A DNA stretch of 5,499 nucleotides from an uncultured bacterium (GTDB lineage Bacteria; Planctomycetota; Phycisphaerae; Phycisphaerales; SM1A02): contig CAIOTP010000233.1 of assembly GCA_903861235.1 (NCBI GenBank), forward strand, positions 1-5,499, written 5' to 3'. The notes beneath the pieces are model-generated. The model made no database searches. It saw only the letters and a list, made by a program, of their open reading frames with translations, and had not been told where the DNA came from. The position numbers and the translations under genes were made by a program. Shown here piece after piece: positions 4,227 through 5,499 of the stretch (position 1 is the stretch's first letter; each line of letters starts with the position of its first letter).

Positions 4227-5499
4227 TTGCGCTGCGCTCCGGCGCGGTTCTGGGCCTCGACTTCCTTCTGACGACGCTGGGCGAGCTCCGCCTGCACCCG
4301 GCGGTACTCCTCGATGCCCGGCGGCTCGGGAAGGACCTCCTCCAGGCGATACACCCCCGCCAGCGGCCCGTCGGCGAGCTCCATGGCCAGCTGGTCCTTC
4401 ACCCCGTCGTAGGCCATGCGTTTCAGGTCGTCGCCGGCGCGGTTGTACATGACCAGCCGGTCGAGCAGCGGCTGGCTCTGGTCTCGCAGCAGGGCCATGA
4501 ACACGGTCTCCACGCTCGACCGCAGGTCGCCCACCAGGTCGGCCATGCGCCGCTCGCCGAACTTGTTCACGAAGTCGGTGTAGCGGGTGCTCTGGAAGTA
4601 CTCCGTGAGCTCGCGGGCGAACTTGAGCGCGTCGTCCATGACCTTCTTGTTGCCCAGCATCAGCCCTTCACGCAGGCCCCGCTGAAGCGCCGCGTACACG
4701 TCGGTGCGGGCCACGTCCGGCACCATCTCGTATTCGCCGTACGTGTTGTCGCGCACGAAGTCCTCGAGCGGCTTGTTGTACTTCTCGCTCGGGATCAGGC
4801 CACCGCGACCGTAGAGCTCGTCCAGGTGGCCCAGGATCTCCTGCGCACCCTCGGGATCGCCGGAGCGGTACAGCTGCCGGATGGCCTGCGCCATGAAGTT
4901 CTCGTGGAAGTCCACGAAGGTGTCGCCGCCCGCACCGCGCACCTTGTAGTGCTTCTGATAGAGGTCGCGGAAGTACCTCTCGATGGGCTTGATCCATCGG
5001 TTGTCGTGCATCCGCGTGGGGTTGTCGGCGGAGAACGGATCCACCCCCATGAGGCCGGAGTGGTTCAGCGCCTGCATGGCCTGGATGGTCATGCGGTCGT
5101 TGTTGAGGATCTTGTAGACGTCGTCCTCGTCGGAGTATCGCTCGGCGCCGGTCTGGGCGCCGATCCGGCTGAAGTAGAAGGCGTGCGACTGCGGGTGGCG
5201 CCAGTCGAAGGGACCGTAGTCGCGCGTGAAGTCGGCCATGACGGACGGGTCCATGTTGTAGTCCTCGCGCAGCACCTTCTTGCGAAGGAACGCCAGCAGG
5301 TGCTGACGCGCGGGCGCCATTGCCGGGTCGCCCAGCACGCGGTCGAAGGTCGCGAAGACCGGGTCGCTGCTGGCGTACTGGCGCTCGAGATCCAGGATCC
5401 TCGCGTAGGCGGATCCCTTGATCGCGATCCACTTGCCCATGTTGATCAGGAAGTTCTTGTCGAGCCGGAAGGCGAAGCGACGGTCGAAGGGCGCCAGTC
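4223..5499 (-). CDS. Unrecognised mostly helical protein, C-terminal part (5' partial)
   Basis: The frame is open to the right edge of the window, so only the last 424 or so residues are seen. An internal ATG at 5440 has no ribosome-binding site, and the codons before it (…FDRRFAFRLDKNFLIN) look coding, so it is not taken as the start. I do not recognise the family. The visible part is rich in charged and aromatic residues and has no evident membrane segment. Counting from that ATG, there is a distinctive block DYGPFDWRHPQSHAFYFSR (74-92), a second RMHDNRWIKPIERYFRDLY (143-161), and a TPR-like helix pair around FHENFMAQAIRQLYRSGDPE (178-197) and GAQEILGHLDELYGR. The C-terminus (about 376-405) is a charged, Gln/Glu/Arg-rich helix that could form a coiled coil. 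A tail-located scaffold or repeat protein fits, but no function is assigned. The stop overlaps the FAH-family start as GTGA, making it the upstream member of a three-gene operon with that enzyme and yidD. Confidence 0.8.
   Translation of the reverse strand, partial: LAPFDRRFAFRLDKNFLINMGKWIAIKGSAYARILDLERQYASSDPVFATFDRVLGDPAMAPARQHLLAFLRKKVLREDYNMDPSVMADFTRDYGPFDWRHPQSHAFYFSRIGAQTGAERYSDEDDVYKILNNDRMTIQAMQALNHSGLMGVDPFSADNPTRMHDNRWIKPIERYFRDLYQKHYKVRGAGGDTFVDFHENFMAQAIRQLYRSGDPEGAQEILGHLDELYGRGGLIPSEKYNKPLEDFVRDNTYGEYEMVPDVARTDVYAALQRGLREGLMLGNKKVMDDALKFARELTEYFQSTRYTDFVNKFGERRMADLVGDLRSSVETVFMALLRDQSQPLLDRLVMYNRAGDDLKRMAYDGVKDQLAMELADGPLAGVYRLEEVLPEPPGIEEYRRVQAELAQRRQKEVEAQNRAGAQRK

Noticed and set aside
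1..5499. Search for CRISPR arrays, insertion sequences, attachment sites next to the tRNA, toxin-antitoxin or phage genes
   Set aside because: No direct repeats of the tRNA 3' end, transposase motifs, spaced repeats or toxin-like pairs are visible. The genes look like resident chromosomal genes.

Overview
The window is GC-rich and bacterial. It most likely comes from the Planctomycetota, probably a Phycisphaerae-like lineage. Three things point there. The first gene ends in a 'DLDxNGxVDAADIxxxLxxFGPC' dockerin-like module of the kind planctomycetes carry at the C-termini of exported proteins. A small protein belongs to the 'xPFxPFxxHLADxxxLxVxHPEF' type. The RNA polymerase omega subunit has the short 'GGRFKLxxLIQKR' form. 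This assignment is made by eye from protein motifs, without a database search.

Left part (1-1164). The tail of a dockerin-like exported protein (+) is followed by about 200 bases without a convincing gene. Next is a small uncharacterised protein (+, start about 391, stop 633), then a perfect 12-bp hairpin. Converging on the hairpin from the other strand are tRNA-Ser(CGA) (778-691) and, upstream of it, rpoZ (1055-825). rpoZ and the tRNA are 46 bases apart on the same strand and may share a transcript.

Middle (1165-3398, +). A ClC-family chloride channel/transporter with a C-terminal CBS pair (607 aa) has its stop codon overlapping by one base the start of rnpA, the protein subunit of RNase P. 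rnpA therefore sits behind an ion transporter instead of behind rpmH.

Right part (3334-5499, -). A three-gene run reads leftwards: the C-terminal part of an unrecognised helical protein (open at the right edge), a fumarylacetoacetate-hydrolase-family enzyme, and yidD. Both junctions are GTGA start/stop overlaps, which suggests one operon with translational coupling. yidD runs head-on into rnpA and the two coding regions overlap by 65 bases at their 3' ends. In most bacteria rnpA and yidD are neighbours on the same strand, so this inverted, interlocked arrangement is the most unusual feature here.

I see no CRISPR array, insertion sequence, phage gene or defence system. The genes are mostly housekeeping, and the interest lies in how they are arranged.
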